Source: Epiperipatus broadwayi
Taxonomy: Eukaryota; Onychophora; Udeonychophora; Euonychophora; Peripatidae
Assembly: GCA_028023455.1 (NCBI GenBank)
Contig: JAQFVV010012396.1
Span: 6,052,085 to 6,116,084, forward strand
Length of the DNA: 64,000 bases
Direction of reading: 5' to 3'
Of the stretch, positions 1 through 12,037 are shown one piece after another; position 1 is the first letter of the stretch; each line of letters opens with the position of its first letter. A program made the position numbers and the translations under genes. The notes beneath the pieces are model-generated. The model worked only from the letters and a program-made list of their open reading frames with translations. It did no database searches and was not told the DNA's origin.

Positions 1-3000
1 GTTTACTTTGGCAAAATATAATAGGTTTAAAATTAGTAGTTAAATTTGGTCAAGCAGATTATATAATATAAAATAAAATTACAGGGAATAGTTAATTTAA
101 GTTTAATAAATTTAATCATTTGGTTCGTTGTAATGTTGTGAATATTGAAAGCAGACATAAAATCCCTTTCCTCCTCTCGGTGTTTAGAGTGATCCCCACT
201 AGTAAACTCGTATTAAAATTTATTTTAACATATATGGGATCATATCCATTACAATGTAATCGCTTATAAGGGCACCTCTTGGCAGATCTAGACCTTGAGA
301 AAGAGCAGTTCGATTATTAGTCTAAGAGCTAGTTTGGAAGTCAAGTAGCATATTATAATAAAATTATTATACTATTATTAAAATAGGAATCATGAATTGA
401 TAGTTGATCGAAAGATATGTGTGTGTTTAGAGAAATAAGATTAGGGATTCTCAGATTAGAGAACATAACACAGACATTTCGTGTTATATAATTGTAGCTA
501 TTAAATTGATGGATGCTGAGAACGAAAAATAAAGTAATAGAATTAAATGGGGAGGATTTATTTAAGATAATTTTTATCTTGTATTAAATTAAATAATAAT
601 TTTATAATATGAGCATAAATTATGAGTTCTCTGCATCAATTACTGATTTATTTCCAGTCATATATAAATGAGAAATGTATATATTTTTCGTAGTTATCAC
701 TCGAGATCAGATATTTATAATAAAGTTGAGGAAGAAAGTTATTACATTATTATGAATTTAATAACATATTTTATCATGAAATATTTACATGACTAATGCT
801 AGGTTTGAAATTAAGACCACATAGATTGAATGGTTTTATCAATATTATTATTTTTTGAAAGACAATTTAGTTACTTTTTCCATTATCTTCTATAGTCTTA
901 AATGTGTCTAATGATGATGATCGCTGGTGGGTATTATGATTTATAGTTGCAATTTGGCACCCGGGTATACTTGATCTTATTGTTAATATTAATAGATAAA
1001 CACACTAGCCATCCCTTGTTTGATCCTAAAAGTTAGTATTAAATTCAATTGATTAGCTACTTGAAATAAATGAGAGTTTGTTGAAGTTAAATAAGTTAAA
1101 GATTGCACTGAGGAAAGTTGAGGTTAAAATATATACATATAGTGTGGTTCGTTTATATGCCAATGTTTAATTAAAAGTTTACATAATGGATTGAAGAAGA
1201 GAAACGCTATTTTAATTGATATACAATTAATTAATGACATTCACAATATAAATTTACATTGAGAGACAGTTTGGTGTCTGAATAAATTAATACTATGTAT
1301 ACATAAGTAAGATGTGATCGATGCCACTTCGACCAGACAAGAAATCTACATATATATAACTGTGATGCCAGGTAAATTGGCCTCTGACATCCGTTATACT
1401 TATTAAACATTGAACAACAAAGTTATAAAACAATAATTTTAAATATGCGAATATTTTCATATTCAATATAACAAACGTTATATATTAACTCTTGAATTAT
1501 AAAATAAAATGAGAATTCATTTACGCATATGGGAATCATTCTTCTAAGAGAAATAGCTTAATGCAAGCTTTTTGTGACATTCCAAATATAATTACAATAA
1601 TAAATAACCTAAATGGTTTAATAGCATTATGGCTTACAGATTAGTTTTAGGCATAATTCTAAAATATTGTAATAAATGTTGGTGCGAGCATGAGGCAGCA
1701 AAATATAAGATTTGATCCATTTTGGCCGAATAGAAGCTTCATCATTTACGTGAGAGAAAGGGCATGCCCACTCTTCTGGAAGCACTATACCTGGAGAAAG
1801 AGGAAGGTAGAGAGATGTGATGGGCTGGCTGTCCCAAGGTCATCCCACGCAGAGCTTCCACTACTCTTTACAAAGGTGTCTTAGGCACTTACAATGCCAG
1901 CTAAAATGTATATAAATGAAAATGAAGAGTTCAGAGTTCCCGATGATCCTCAAAATATAATAAAGCAAATAAATAACGATGATAGCTGACCTATGCTGGA
2001 AACGCTAAGAATCTACAATATGTCTTTAATGATGTCAAAATAATTAATGGCCTAAATATAAAGTTTGAATCGAGCGTAACAGCATGACTTGTATACTAAA
2101 CCAAATTAAATAACTTAAAGATAAAACTATATGAAGGTCTTAATAACACACGATTACATTTCCCTTCATTTAACAGGTCCCATATGCATTTGGAATCAAT
2201 AAGCATTATTTAACACTATCATGCTCAAGGCGCTACACATTGCTTATTATATTTAAGAAGAATGACAGTTATTATTGTTTAAAATATCTTAACTGAAATT
2301 TAAGTAATAGCATTCTTAAATAACATTAGATTTATATTCGATAAATGTATGTATGGCAGTATTATAATAATAATCTGCCTGGAAACAGAAATGACATTAT
2401 TTAATTAGTTCCCAGCCCAGTGAGCAAGGGTGTTAAAACAAATAATTTCAAGTAATTAAAATATCCCTGAAGCACTTGGGATTTAAAAGACTAATCTAAA
2501 ATATAGGTTCGTGGAATTCGGTTGACTTGGCATATAAATTACATATTTAATAAAATAAACAGCAAATAATTATAATGGTAAAATTTTACCACACTAAAAT
2601 AAAATATAGGATTTAAAGCTTGGTTAGATGTGAGCATTTACATATAGATTTGATAGGATTATAGAGAGTCATAAGAATAGGATTAAAATTACATGGCTAG
2701 TATTTAAAAGAGTAAGAATTTAATACAAGTGAAATTATACAGTCATAGAGTTAAACAGAGCTTAGTAATTATAAAAAATTAATTGAATCTGTAAGGCGGT
2801 AGAGAAAACTTACTTTCTCTGTAATAATATGCTGACTTGAAAGATCCATTTTTCTGTAAATAATTTATACTGGATCATGGGCGATTCTTGGTTCATGAGA
2901 AATGGAGGTATCCTATTTTCAAATTGTTTCAAAAGCATTATAAGGTAATCCATTGCATGGCATAATAGCATGGAGATGATCCTGGAAACATCGGGAGAAG

Positions 3001-3737
3001 GTGGATGAAGTCCCTCTACTCGTTGGTCATACTATTCAAATTTAAACTGACATGGATTTGGTTTAACAACCCAATTTGAATTTTATTGACTCTGACTTCT
3101 GGTGTCAAAATAAGCCCTATTTATATTCGGCTGGAATTTTCTAGGAATGCTTTTAAGAAAATCACCTGAGGCAATGTGGATATGTACTTGCCTCATATGA
3201 TCATAATCAGCAATAAAAATATTTTACTTTTGTGCAACACAAAATGCAATACACTGATAAACCCTGAAGCTATTGTTCTGAATCTATGTTTTTAAATTTT
3301 CTGTCTTAAGGCAACTTCGAGAACCTTCGAAATAATGTAACCAAAAATATCAAATAAAATATGTTAAAATATTTACATTACATATATCTATCCACAACAT
3401 ATATGTAAACACACATACATGACTACATGTTATGACAACAATTATTTGGGAAATTTAACTATAATTTAAATTGTAAAACAAAATATTTATAATATCTTGA
3501 TTAAATGTTTTTTTAGGATCGGGTAGTTACATGGAGGTGTGTGGTTGCTCTCTATATGATCTAGGCACATGAACATATGGATTTGAACCCCATTTGGAGG
3601 TTAGTTAAGCAATGGTGCATGAAGCATGAATCACAGATTCACTGCTTCACTACATCTAGATTTAATATTAAATTCTTTAAAATCAAGTTATCAAAAAATT
3701 AAATCTGGAAGTAAGAGAAAATCAGCCTGATGGAGTG
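1..3737. other. AT-rich DNA, no recognised gene
   Basis: No coding frame with recognisable domain content was found on either strand. The longest frame (1690-1884, +) is somewhat GC-richer than its surroundings but matches no family I know. No tRNA or long repeat structure was seen. Confidence 0.5.
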
Positions 3738-3837
3738 ATTGAAAATATTTCATCATCGTAACATAAGAAATGAAAATGACAAAAAAATAATAAATATGAA
3801 TTATAGTAAAAAAGATGCATTATATCCTAAAGGACCA

Positions 3838-4060
3838 GGTGTAGTGTTCCAAGATACAAAGCTCCTCGCTAAAGAAAACCATAAGCTTGAAGTTAGTCTG
3901 GATATATTAGATAGAACAGCACAGCATAGAGATTTATTAATGCATTATCATCAGGCATCTATTAGCAATAAAGCTTTCATTAAGTGGCATAGATATAGTG
4001 AAAGAGAAATGTTCAATCTGGGCTACAGAATAGAAGGATTCATAATTGTTTAAAAAAAAC
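3838..4060 (+). repeat. Decayed copy of a hammerhead-bearing dispersed repeat
   Basis: The segment starting AGGTGTAGTGTTCCAAGA aligns base for base, with many substitutions, to 52590-52860. At 52.6 kb the matching core forms a hammerhead-like fold; here the core heptamer is CTAAAGA (3869-3875) and the GAAA box reads GAAG, so cleavage would not be expected. A shorter third relative may lie at 4200-4310. The open frame at 3739-4053 crosses this repeat and I treat it as chance. Confidence 0.55.
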
Positions 4061-4309
4061 TAAAGACACCATAATATATAGAAACTGGACTGGTTTTAGA
4101 TTTGATTATACAAGTAAGTTGGCTAAGATTTAAAACATAGGTTTTTCAGTTTGGGTTAAGGTAAATTATGATTGCTAAAGGGAAAAGTGCATTAAATACT
4201 GAAATGTCCAGGTATATTGTTTCAAGAGAGCACAGGATAACAATTTTTTAAACTATCATTTAGCATCTATTAGTCACTAAAGCTTATGGTAAATGGCATA
4301 GAGATCGTG

Positions 4310-4548
4310 ATATATATAAAATACATATTTTGCGGGTTCATCCGTGTTAAAAATGTTTAATATTAATATACTGACGTTTCGACTTGGTCACACACCAAGT
4401 CGAAACGTCAGTATATTAATATTAAAAGTTTTTAATACGTATAACTCTGTGGATGGCTTGTGTGACCAAGTCAAAACATCAGTATATTAGTATTAAAAGT
4501 TTCTAACATGGATGAACCCGCAAAATATGTATTTTATATATTTAACCC
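4310..4548. repeat. Compound inverted repeat with hammerhead-like blocks
   Basis: Outer arms (about 4310-4388 and 4460-4545) are inverted copies of each other and share blocks such as ACATATTTTGCGGGTTCATC and its complement. Inside, 4364-4392 and 4394-4428 form a second, nearly perfect hairpin around CACAC. The repeated block contains a stem (GGCTTG...CAAGTC), then GAAAC or AAAAC, then a self-complementary ACGT. That resembles part of a hammerhead, but the CUGANGA box is not intact. It could be a decayed PLE terminal repeat or a foldback element. Confidence 0.6.
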
Positions 4549-7500
4549 GTGCAAATCTTCATTTTAACATATATATATATATTGAAGCAGTCGGATCTGA
4601 GTTCGATCCTAGCTTCATGTTATTTACCCTAATACTAACCTAAAATTTCCGATGCAATGGGGCTTTATACGTTCAATCCACGCTAATTTCCATAATAAAT
4701 AATTTATTTCAAATGCGTATTAAAATTAATTAGTTTAGCTTAAAATTGATCAATTCTCTAAATAAATTCATGAGAAAATATTCATGAATTTATATATATT
4801 AAATTGCGTGGATTGTGCGTATATACTTGTAAATATTAAAAATATATAATTGTTCGAAAGTTTTCATTCTCGGGAATACTTGTTTTTTTTTAATTTTAAA
4901 TAATTTGTTAAAGTGTTGTTGATTAAAAACTACATTCTTTCGATAAGCTCTCAAATTCTCAAAAACAACAGTAAAGTTTTATTAATTGGAAAAAGATAAG
5001 AATTCAATTTCTAATTAAAATCATTTCAGATTTTAAGAATTCATTTTCTAATTAGGAAAGGAATTCAAAAATTAGTTTGAAAGCCTTATCGAGGGAATGT
5101 ATTTGAAAACAACTAATTGATAATAAAATGAGCGCTAGCCTTAAGGCATCTGGACAATATATATAGCCCTGAAAAGTCAGGAGAAGGGGCTAGCTTTGTT
5201 GTAAAGTAGTGCAGTGAACTCTGTGCGTATAAAAAATTAAATACATCATGATAGAGGGCTAGAACATCAGGAATCTGGCTACGGTTCCTAAAGTCCCGAG
5301 GAATCTTCACTGGAGCTGCTGAACCGTTTTCCGGATCGATCATTCTGCTAAAATAATGAAAGCTACTAAAATACTACTCCAGTAGTTAACCAATGATGCC
5401 TACGTTTCAACAACTTGGAGGAGTAACTTAAGGACAAGCACGGAATGGTAATATGAACGTTAAACTTTCTGGCCAGTTCGAACTTTATTTTATACTCCTT
5501 CTTTTTAAGAGCTCTTTTATTCTTTAATGTAAATCTTTGTAACACCTTTTATTCATCTACTGTAAATTTATCTCGTAATTCTTTAAATCTCTAGTCTTTA
5601 AACTTTTCTTTTCTTACTTGGCGATTCATTTAATATATATATTTGTGTCTTTATTAATGTCGTATTTAAAATTATATGCCAATAATTTTTCACTCGATGA
5701 GCTCCTTGGTTCTATTTGCCTCACGCAAATAATATAATATAAATTTTAAATAGTTATTCTCCCCATTAGAACTAAATTTATAAGTTCTATTAATCATCAG
5801 TCGAAAGAAAATATTATCGTTTACTATTTTTATAATTAGCTAATCATAAATTATTTGCTCCGTTTTTCACCTATGTCCCCAGCTCCTAAGTTACAAGTGT
5901 TTATATACTCACGTAATGTTAAAATGTTATTTCTTGCTTCACTAATATTGATTTATTTATCCATATATATATATTTAAAATGTTTTGCAAAAAGGTCGAT
6001 AAAGGGTTAAATGTATTTTAATTCCACTTTTGTTATTTTATATTAATATTCAGGAAGGGCACGGTATTAGGGCATAACTAATATAGTTTATAAATGTTTT
6101 AAAATAGTTCGATAAAAGCTCGTTTGACTTTGATTGGTCAAGTCATCACGTAGAGCATTCTACATGGGTTTTATTTTTCAACGATGACTATCAAGTCATC
6201 ATCATCAAATGTTGCTGACGTAGGGCCATCTTCCGCTCCGTTAAGCTGGTCGGTGATCATATTCTCTTATTTAAATTTCTCGAGGAAGAAAGTACTTCCT
6301 TTCCGATTCATTAGTCACAGGGCGTAAGACTTGCCAAATGCAAGCCGCCATAGGACTTCGATCATCGACTAGCGATCATCTTTCAATTTTACTCTCTGCC
6401 TTGTAATTCGTCAGTACCATTGCATCTTTGTTCTGGTAAAACCCACTCCGTACTCGTAATTCGTGATGAAGTGATTTAAATTAAAGTCGAACCAATTCTC
6501 AAATATATTTAGTTTAAATCAGTTTTCAAATCAAGATTTAAGTTATGCTTTAAAATACGTTTTGCTCTTCATGAATAGATTTCCGAATGTGAAAATAAAT
6601 CTCACATTCCACCGTAATAAAATTAGAACAATCATTTCCGTTCTTAATGAATACCTTTATCTGCCTTTATATTTTTCGTTGGGGGCATAGACATAGAATC
6701 ACATGTTGTGTAATACTTGTTGGCATATGATAAGGACCGCCACTCTTATTATATTTATAAATTCTTTTAAAGACTAGAGGTAATTAATGCAATCTATATT
6801 GTATTGAACAAAACAAATTATTATTATTATTAAATATTTCTAACATAATTGGTTTCTTAGTTCATCATTCTTTTTATAATTATTTAAATGTTAATACCCG
6901 CTGTCTGTGTTGGCAACCCGAACATACATATGATTCGATTTAAATGTAGTCAAAGTTAATTGATATTCATGTCAGTAAAAGGGTCTCTAGTCCTCACCAA
7001 CCGTGGAGCTAGTTCTTGGCGCATAGCACTGTGCCGTCGATTTCTGCTATCTGAGCTGTTGAGTTGGGTTTGAATTCAGTTTTGGTTAAGCTGAGTTTGA
7101 ATCCGATTTGACATTGGGGGTGGTGGTTTTCGACTGGCACAATATATATTGTGAATCCTTCAAAGATTGATCTTTATTCAATTAAAGTGTTTTAAACTCA
7201 TTAAAGGTATAAAAGTAAAGAGGAGTTTGACTACTGTGGTAGATTTATAATGATATGCAGAAATCTATTTAAAAATTAATAAAGTAAAATAGTAAATTAA
7301 TATATAAAAATGTGCCTTAAAAAGCATGAAATATACAAGTTTATAAAATGTGTGTATCGTAGATATATTCCAGTATATAAAATTTTAATTACTAAGTAGT
7401 GAAAGAATTTATAAATGCAAATCTTATGACAATTTAAAAAGTGATGGTCAAATCAAAAATATGTTTCATAAATAGAAGGCTTTTGAAAGTTAAAAATTAA

Positions 7501-9800
7501 GCCACTTTAATAAAACACAGCATGGATTAATTTTAAGCAAATTATGAAATGTTAAACAAAAACCATAAAACATTTCAAAAATGCTGTAATATTTTTCTTT
7601 AATTAAGAAAAATAAAACAATTAATTAAAATAATTACTGTACAAAAAACAAAAAAAAAATCACAATAAAAAATAAAAGAAAATTAATTAAAGGATTGATA
7701 TTGTATTTTGGAAAAAATTATCTCAGCAAAAAAAAAGGGTGGAGTATTGACTTTTGAGCTAAAATAAATATGTTTTGTAATCAAACAGCAGAAATAATGC
7801 TAAAATGTAAAAAATCATTTTCTAAAAAGAAAAGAACAGAATGGGTCAATGTTTAAAATTCTTGCTGTTAATAAAGAAAGACAAACATTGAGAAGGAAAC
7901 TATAAACTTAATTTCTAAATAATTAAAATAAAATGTAGTGCATGGACTTTAAAGGATATTCTCTTTGTGCCAACCAGACACATCATCATCTGGATGTCCA
8001 TAACACTAAACATAAACCCTTTTTATATATAACAGACTTTGAATTCAGCTCAGAGAACAAAAGCTCTATAATTGTTACCATGATCAAGAGATATAATACA
8101 AACATACAATATTCTAAAACTATTTAGGATGAAATAAATTCACTGGAATAACTTTAAGAATGAAATATAAATTTATTAATAACAATAAAATTAAGATTTG
8201 TAGAATATGGTTATACATATAAATTAAACCTTGATTTTGATTAATACCAAAAAGAAATCCACATTGTCATTTACAAAAACTTCGTAATATGTTTGCATAA
8301 AGCACACTTAAATATATAAGCACACTGACATGTGGTATAATAATTTATAAACATGTGAATTGTCATAAATCTATAAGTGAAATTTATTTTTATAATACAT
8401 AATTAATGACTGATTAAACATATGTGTGTGCACAGAAAAATGTGTGCACACATTGATGTTTATATCACGATATTTTAATTTGTCAAAATAATACTTAATA
8501 AAAATATATTTTTCACAATTAATTTCATGTTGAAAATACACATAAAATTGCATATGTATGTGTGTTTATATAACAAAAATATAGAATGTATGAATCAAAG
8601 TTATTCATTATTTCTAATGGTAAAAAAAGTTGTTGTTTTTTACAAAGTAATATCACATCTTTGACAGTCTTTCATAAAAGTTTTCTTTTTAAGAAGTTAC
8701 TTCTAATTAATTGTAAGCATCTTTAAAAATACTCCAACATTTTTTTTTGTTTTCCAATCTAGAAAGATTTTTGAAGCTTACTTTTTTTTTTCAAAATAAA
8801 ACTATCTAGGAATCAATAATTTGTTTTTAGACTTTTAACTCAAACAAAAATTATTTACTTGATTTACTTTTAAACTAGAGATTTTAACTGCCATTTTCAA
8901 TAAATTAATTAAAATAATATTCTCAATATATATAACTCTCTCTAGTTACCAGATGTACTTATATGTACATATGATGTAGTCCCTTATCTATGCTTCTCTG
9001 CATATAGATAAAATAGTATACACATAAACTACTTTAGTAAGCTGATGGACTCTGGATAAGCTGGTCCCTTCTAAAACCATAGACTGGTTTATTGTCATCT
9101 TCAGGAAAGATATAATCCAGTAACTGTTGCCCTGCAGTTAGCTTCCTTCAGTCTCTATGCCATCTAATGCATATATATGGGCTATGAACTACATAAATGA
9201 TGTGTCTTACTATTATGTGAATTCAAACTGCCATTGTGAATTTGTAATAGCAGCATGACTTGCACTGTCTCTTGCCTTCAGTTATAATTTTATAGTCATC
9301 ATGTTGTCTTAATCTGTAAAAACTTTAATCCCCCCTAGCCGATTCCCCTATTATGATTGAAAAAAGTTAATGTCTCTTTTTCAATTCACATTAATCCTTT
9401 CAAAAACAACTTTGTAGAATCCTTATCAACACATGTTACACAAACTCTAATCAAAAAAAAATATTTAATCAAAATAGATAATGGAATTTTATAATTATCA
9501 ATATATCTATCTAATGGAATTTTATAATTATCAATATATCTATCGTAACATAAGAACATGTTTATTTTAATTACAAAATCAGAATTAATAAAATATTAAT
9601 TAGATCTTTTTAAATGTTTAAATGTTTAATTGTAACAGGAACCAGGTTTGAAACCTGTTACAAGGGCTGACTACTTATCATGAAACCTATACTTAAACCC
9701 TGCATATGTGTGGTCAATGTATAACCAACATACATATATATGGAAATATAGATATTTTCTTTTTCAATTATAGATATTATGAGAAGACATTAAAGGGAAA
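4549..9800. other. AT-rich DNA, no recognised gene
   Basis: Nothing assignable. A minus-strand frame at 5113-5343 (76 codons, ATG start, fairly even base composition) stands out slightly but has no domain I recognise. 6160-6480 is locally richer in CpG and G+C than its flanks and contains a CRE-like TGACGT; no gene could be attached to it. 7300-8900 is very A/T-rich. Confidence 0.45.
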
Positions 9801-9808
9801 AAAATATA

Positions 9809-9841
9809 ATAATAATAAGAATAATAATAATAAACAATATT

Positions 9842-9876
<35 letters not shown>

Positions 9877-9897
9877 GAATAATAATAATAAACAATA
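9809..9897. repeat. Interrupted (AAT)n with an internal duplication
   Basis: An AAT microsatellite in which a block with AAGAATAATAATAATAAAC followed by AATATTTAT occurs twice, so a larger unit was duplicated inside the array. Confidence 0.85.
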
Positions 9898-9922
9898 TTT
9901 ATCTAAATCGCATGTTGTTAAA

Positions 9923-10004
9923 ATTGATAATAAATTGAAAGTATGACTATCTCAGTTATAATTGCGCATGTGAAAGGCTAGCATACTTTCAATTTATTAT
10001 CAAT
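9923..10004. repeat. 23-bp perfect inverted repeat next to an AAT array
   Basis: 9923-9945 and 9982-10004 are perfect reverse complements separated by 36 nt. The right arm runs almost directly into the (AAT)n array. It may be the end of a small non-autonomous element that carries an AAT tail. No coding content. Confidence 0.8.
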
Positions 10005-10005
10005 A

Positions 10006-10203
<198 letters not shown>

Positions 10204-10369
10204 GCTCGTGAATGTACTTCATTAAAGGCAAACAGAATCTAATTATTAGTTTAAAAATCTTATAATTTTGAAAATTATAATCGATTTCCGATTATAAGAA
10301 AAGACGCTGTTAACAAAGTAAGTTTTTTTTTATTATTTTGTCCTAAGAAAATCTAGTCATCTAGTTGAA

Positions 10370-11978
10370 ATGGTGTCTGCAGATAACAATTGCGTTGTTA
10401 GTAAAAGAAATAACAATACAGATGTCAAATCAGTTGCAGAAGCCAGTAAGGAAAAAAAATCTTATGCAAATATTGCTGCAATGAAACCACAAAAAGCAAT
10501 ATTAGAAAATATTATACAGCAAGAGAACAAAAAAAAAACGGAGGGGAAGGACAAATAGGCAGATTTAGGAGAGCCAATTCATTAGACATTTTTGAATTAA
10601 GTTTAGAAAATGAAGATGAGACACCTAATCATATAGCAGAACAAACTGAAGATAATTGGACAGAAGAAGAAATTCAAGAAATAAACATCCAGTTTAATAA
10701 CACAATACCAAACAAGTTATATGAATCTTTTAAAAAATTCTTTTCTAATAAATCATTAGTGCTGGCAATTACAGATAGAAATCTAACGTTATATAAATTT
10801 CACAAAGACTTATTATATCAAAAACTAACAGAAGAAAACTTATGGGATTCAATCTCAGAAATCGGTGAACATTCAAACTCATGATATATAGCTATACAAT
10901 TTTTCAATGAAAATCAAAAAATGAGATTTAAATCACAAATAAAAACAATTGGTGGATACGTAATGATTGTTGTTGATGAAAATATACAAAATTATTGCTC
11001 AGGAATCATTAAAAATGCGTATTTTGGGTTTAACATTCATGATTTCAAAAGTATGGTCCAACCATTTGGGCATGCAATATACATTAAGCAAATCTTGTGC
11101 AATGATACACCAACACTTATATACACCAACAGTTATCATTTTAAGATAAAGCTGCACCAGCATATTAAACCAGAAGAAATTCCAAGGCAAATTATGGATC
11201 ATGGAGCAGTATTATACTTAAACATTAAAGGGCTAAGACCACAATGTTTTGGCTGTGGAGAAAGAAGCCATTTGATTATAGACTGTCCAAAGAACAGAAA
11301 TAACAAAGGATTTGATTTATCAGAAGAAAGACTAGAAAAGAAAACAAGCTATAAACAAAGAGATGTAAAGCAAATACTGACATCGGATGTGGGAACTCAA
11401 GGAAGTGAAAAGGAAAAAATTCTATACAAACACATATGAATACAGATAAGCAAGAAAATGAAACTGCAAATGTAAATAATGATGATAGCAAAATTGGGAA
11501 GATTCCAGATTTTTCATTAAGGTTGGAGGAAAAAGTGTACCTTAAGATAAATAATACAAAAGTAAAAGAAAAAAAAGGGAATGATATACAAATGCATGTG
11601 ATTAAAGCTTTAGAAAAAAATATAGACAAACACACATTTAAAAAAAATGTTGATGGAAAGCAATATAATGAAGAGAATATGAATTTGGATGAAGAACTGG
11701 AATTATCTAAAAAACAAAGAACTAGGAACAATACGAATACTGAGATTACTCAGACAATAATGCCAAATATGCAACAAGTTACTCAGGTTAATAGTGAACA
11801 GAAGAGAAAGCCAGGAAGACCCAAAAAAAACAGGAAAACAGGAAAAAAGCTAAAATTAGGAGAGCTTATGTTTGATGACACAGGAGAACGGTATCAAATG
11901 GACAGATATACTGATGTTGAAACTGAAAGTGAATTCGAAGATGCCCAAGATTTACAATTGATAGACAGCCTAAAATAA
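10370..11978 (+). pseudogene. LINE ORF1 (nucleic-acid-binding, CCHC), three lesions
   Basis: ORF1 proteins of LINEs coat the element RNA. ATG at 10370 opens a frame lasting to 10558. The frame is lost in an A-run near 10529-10540 and continues in a second frame, with one in-frame TGA at 10882-10884, to 11439. A further shift near the A-run at 11411-11419 moves to a third frame ending at 11978. Visible features in order: a Lys/Asn-rich N-terminus with SYANIAA, a central region spaced like an RRM-type fold, one CCHC knuckle (CFGCGERSHLIIDC, about 11248-11289), and a basic C-terminus with an AT-hook-like RKPGRPKK. The TGA lies where CGA would give arginine. Total about 535 codons. Confidence 0.8.
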
Positions 11979-12037
11979 GAATAATTAAAGATAAAGTAAA
12001 TTTAAATAAATTCAAAGTAAAAAGTAAATTTTTATAA

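Noticed and set aside
1690-1884. 64-codon frame with slightly higher GC
   Set aside because: No domain, no splice or promoter context, no match to other repeats in the window.
3739-4053. 104-codon open frame
   Set aside because: It lies across the dispersed repeat also found at 52.6 kb, where the same region is not open; the hammerhead reading explains the sequence better.
5113-5343. Minus-strand 76-codon ORF
   Set aside because: ATG start and balanced composition, but no recognisable domain and no neighbouring exons found.
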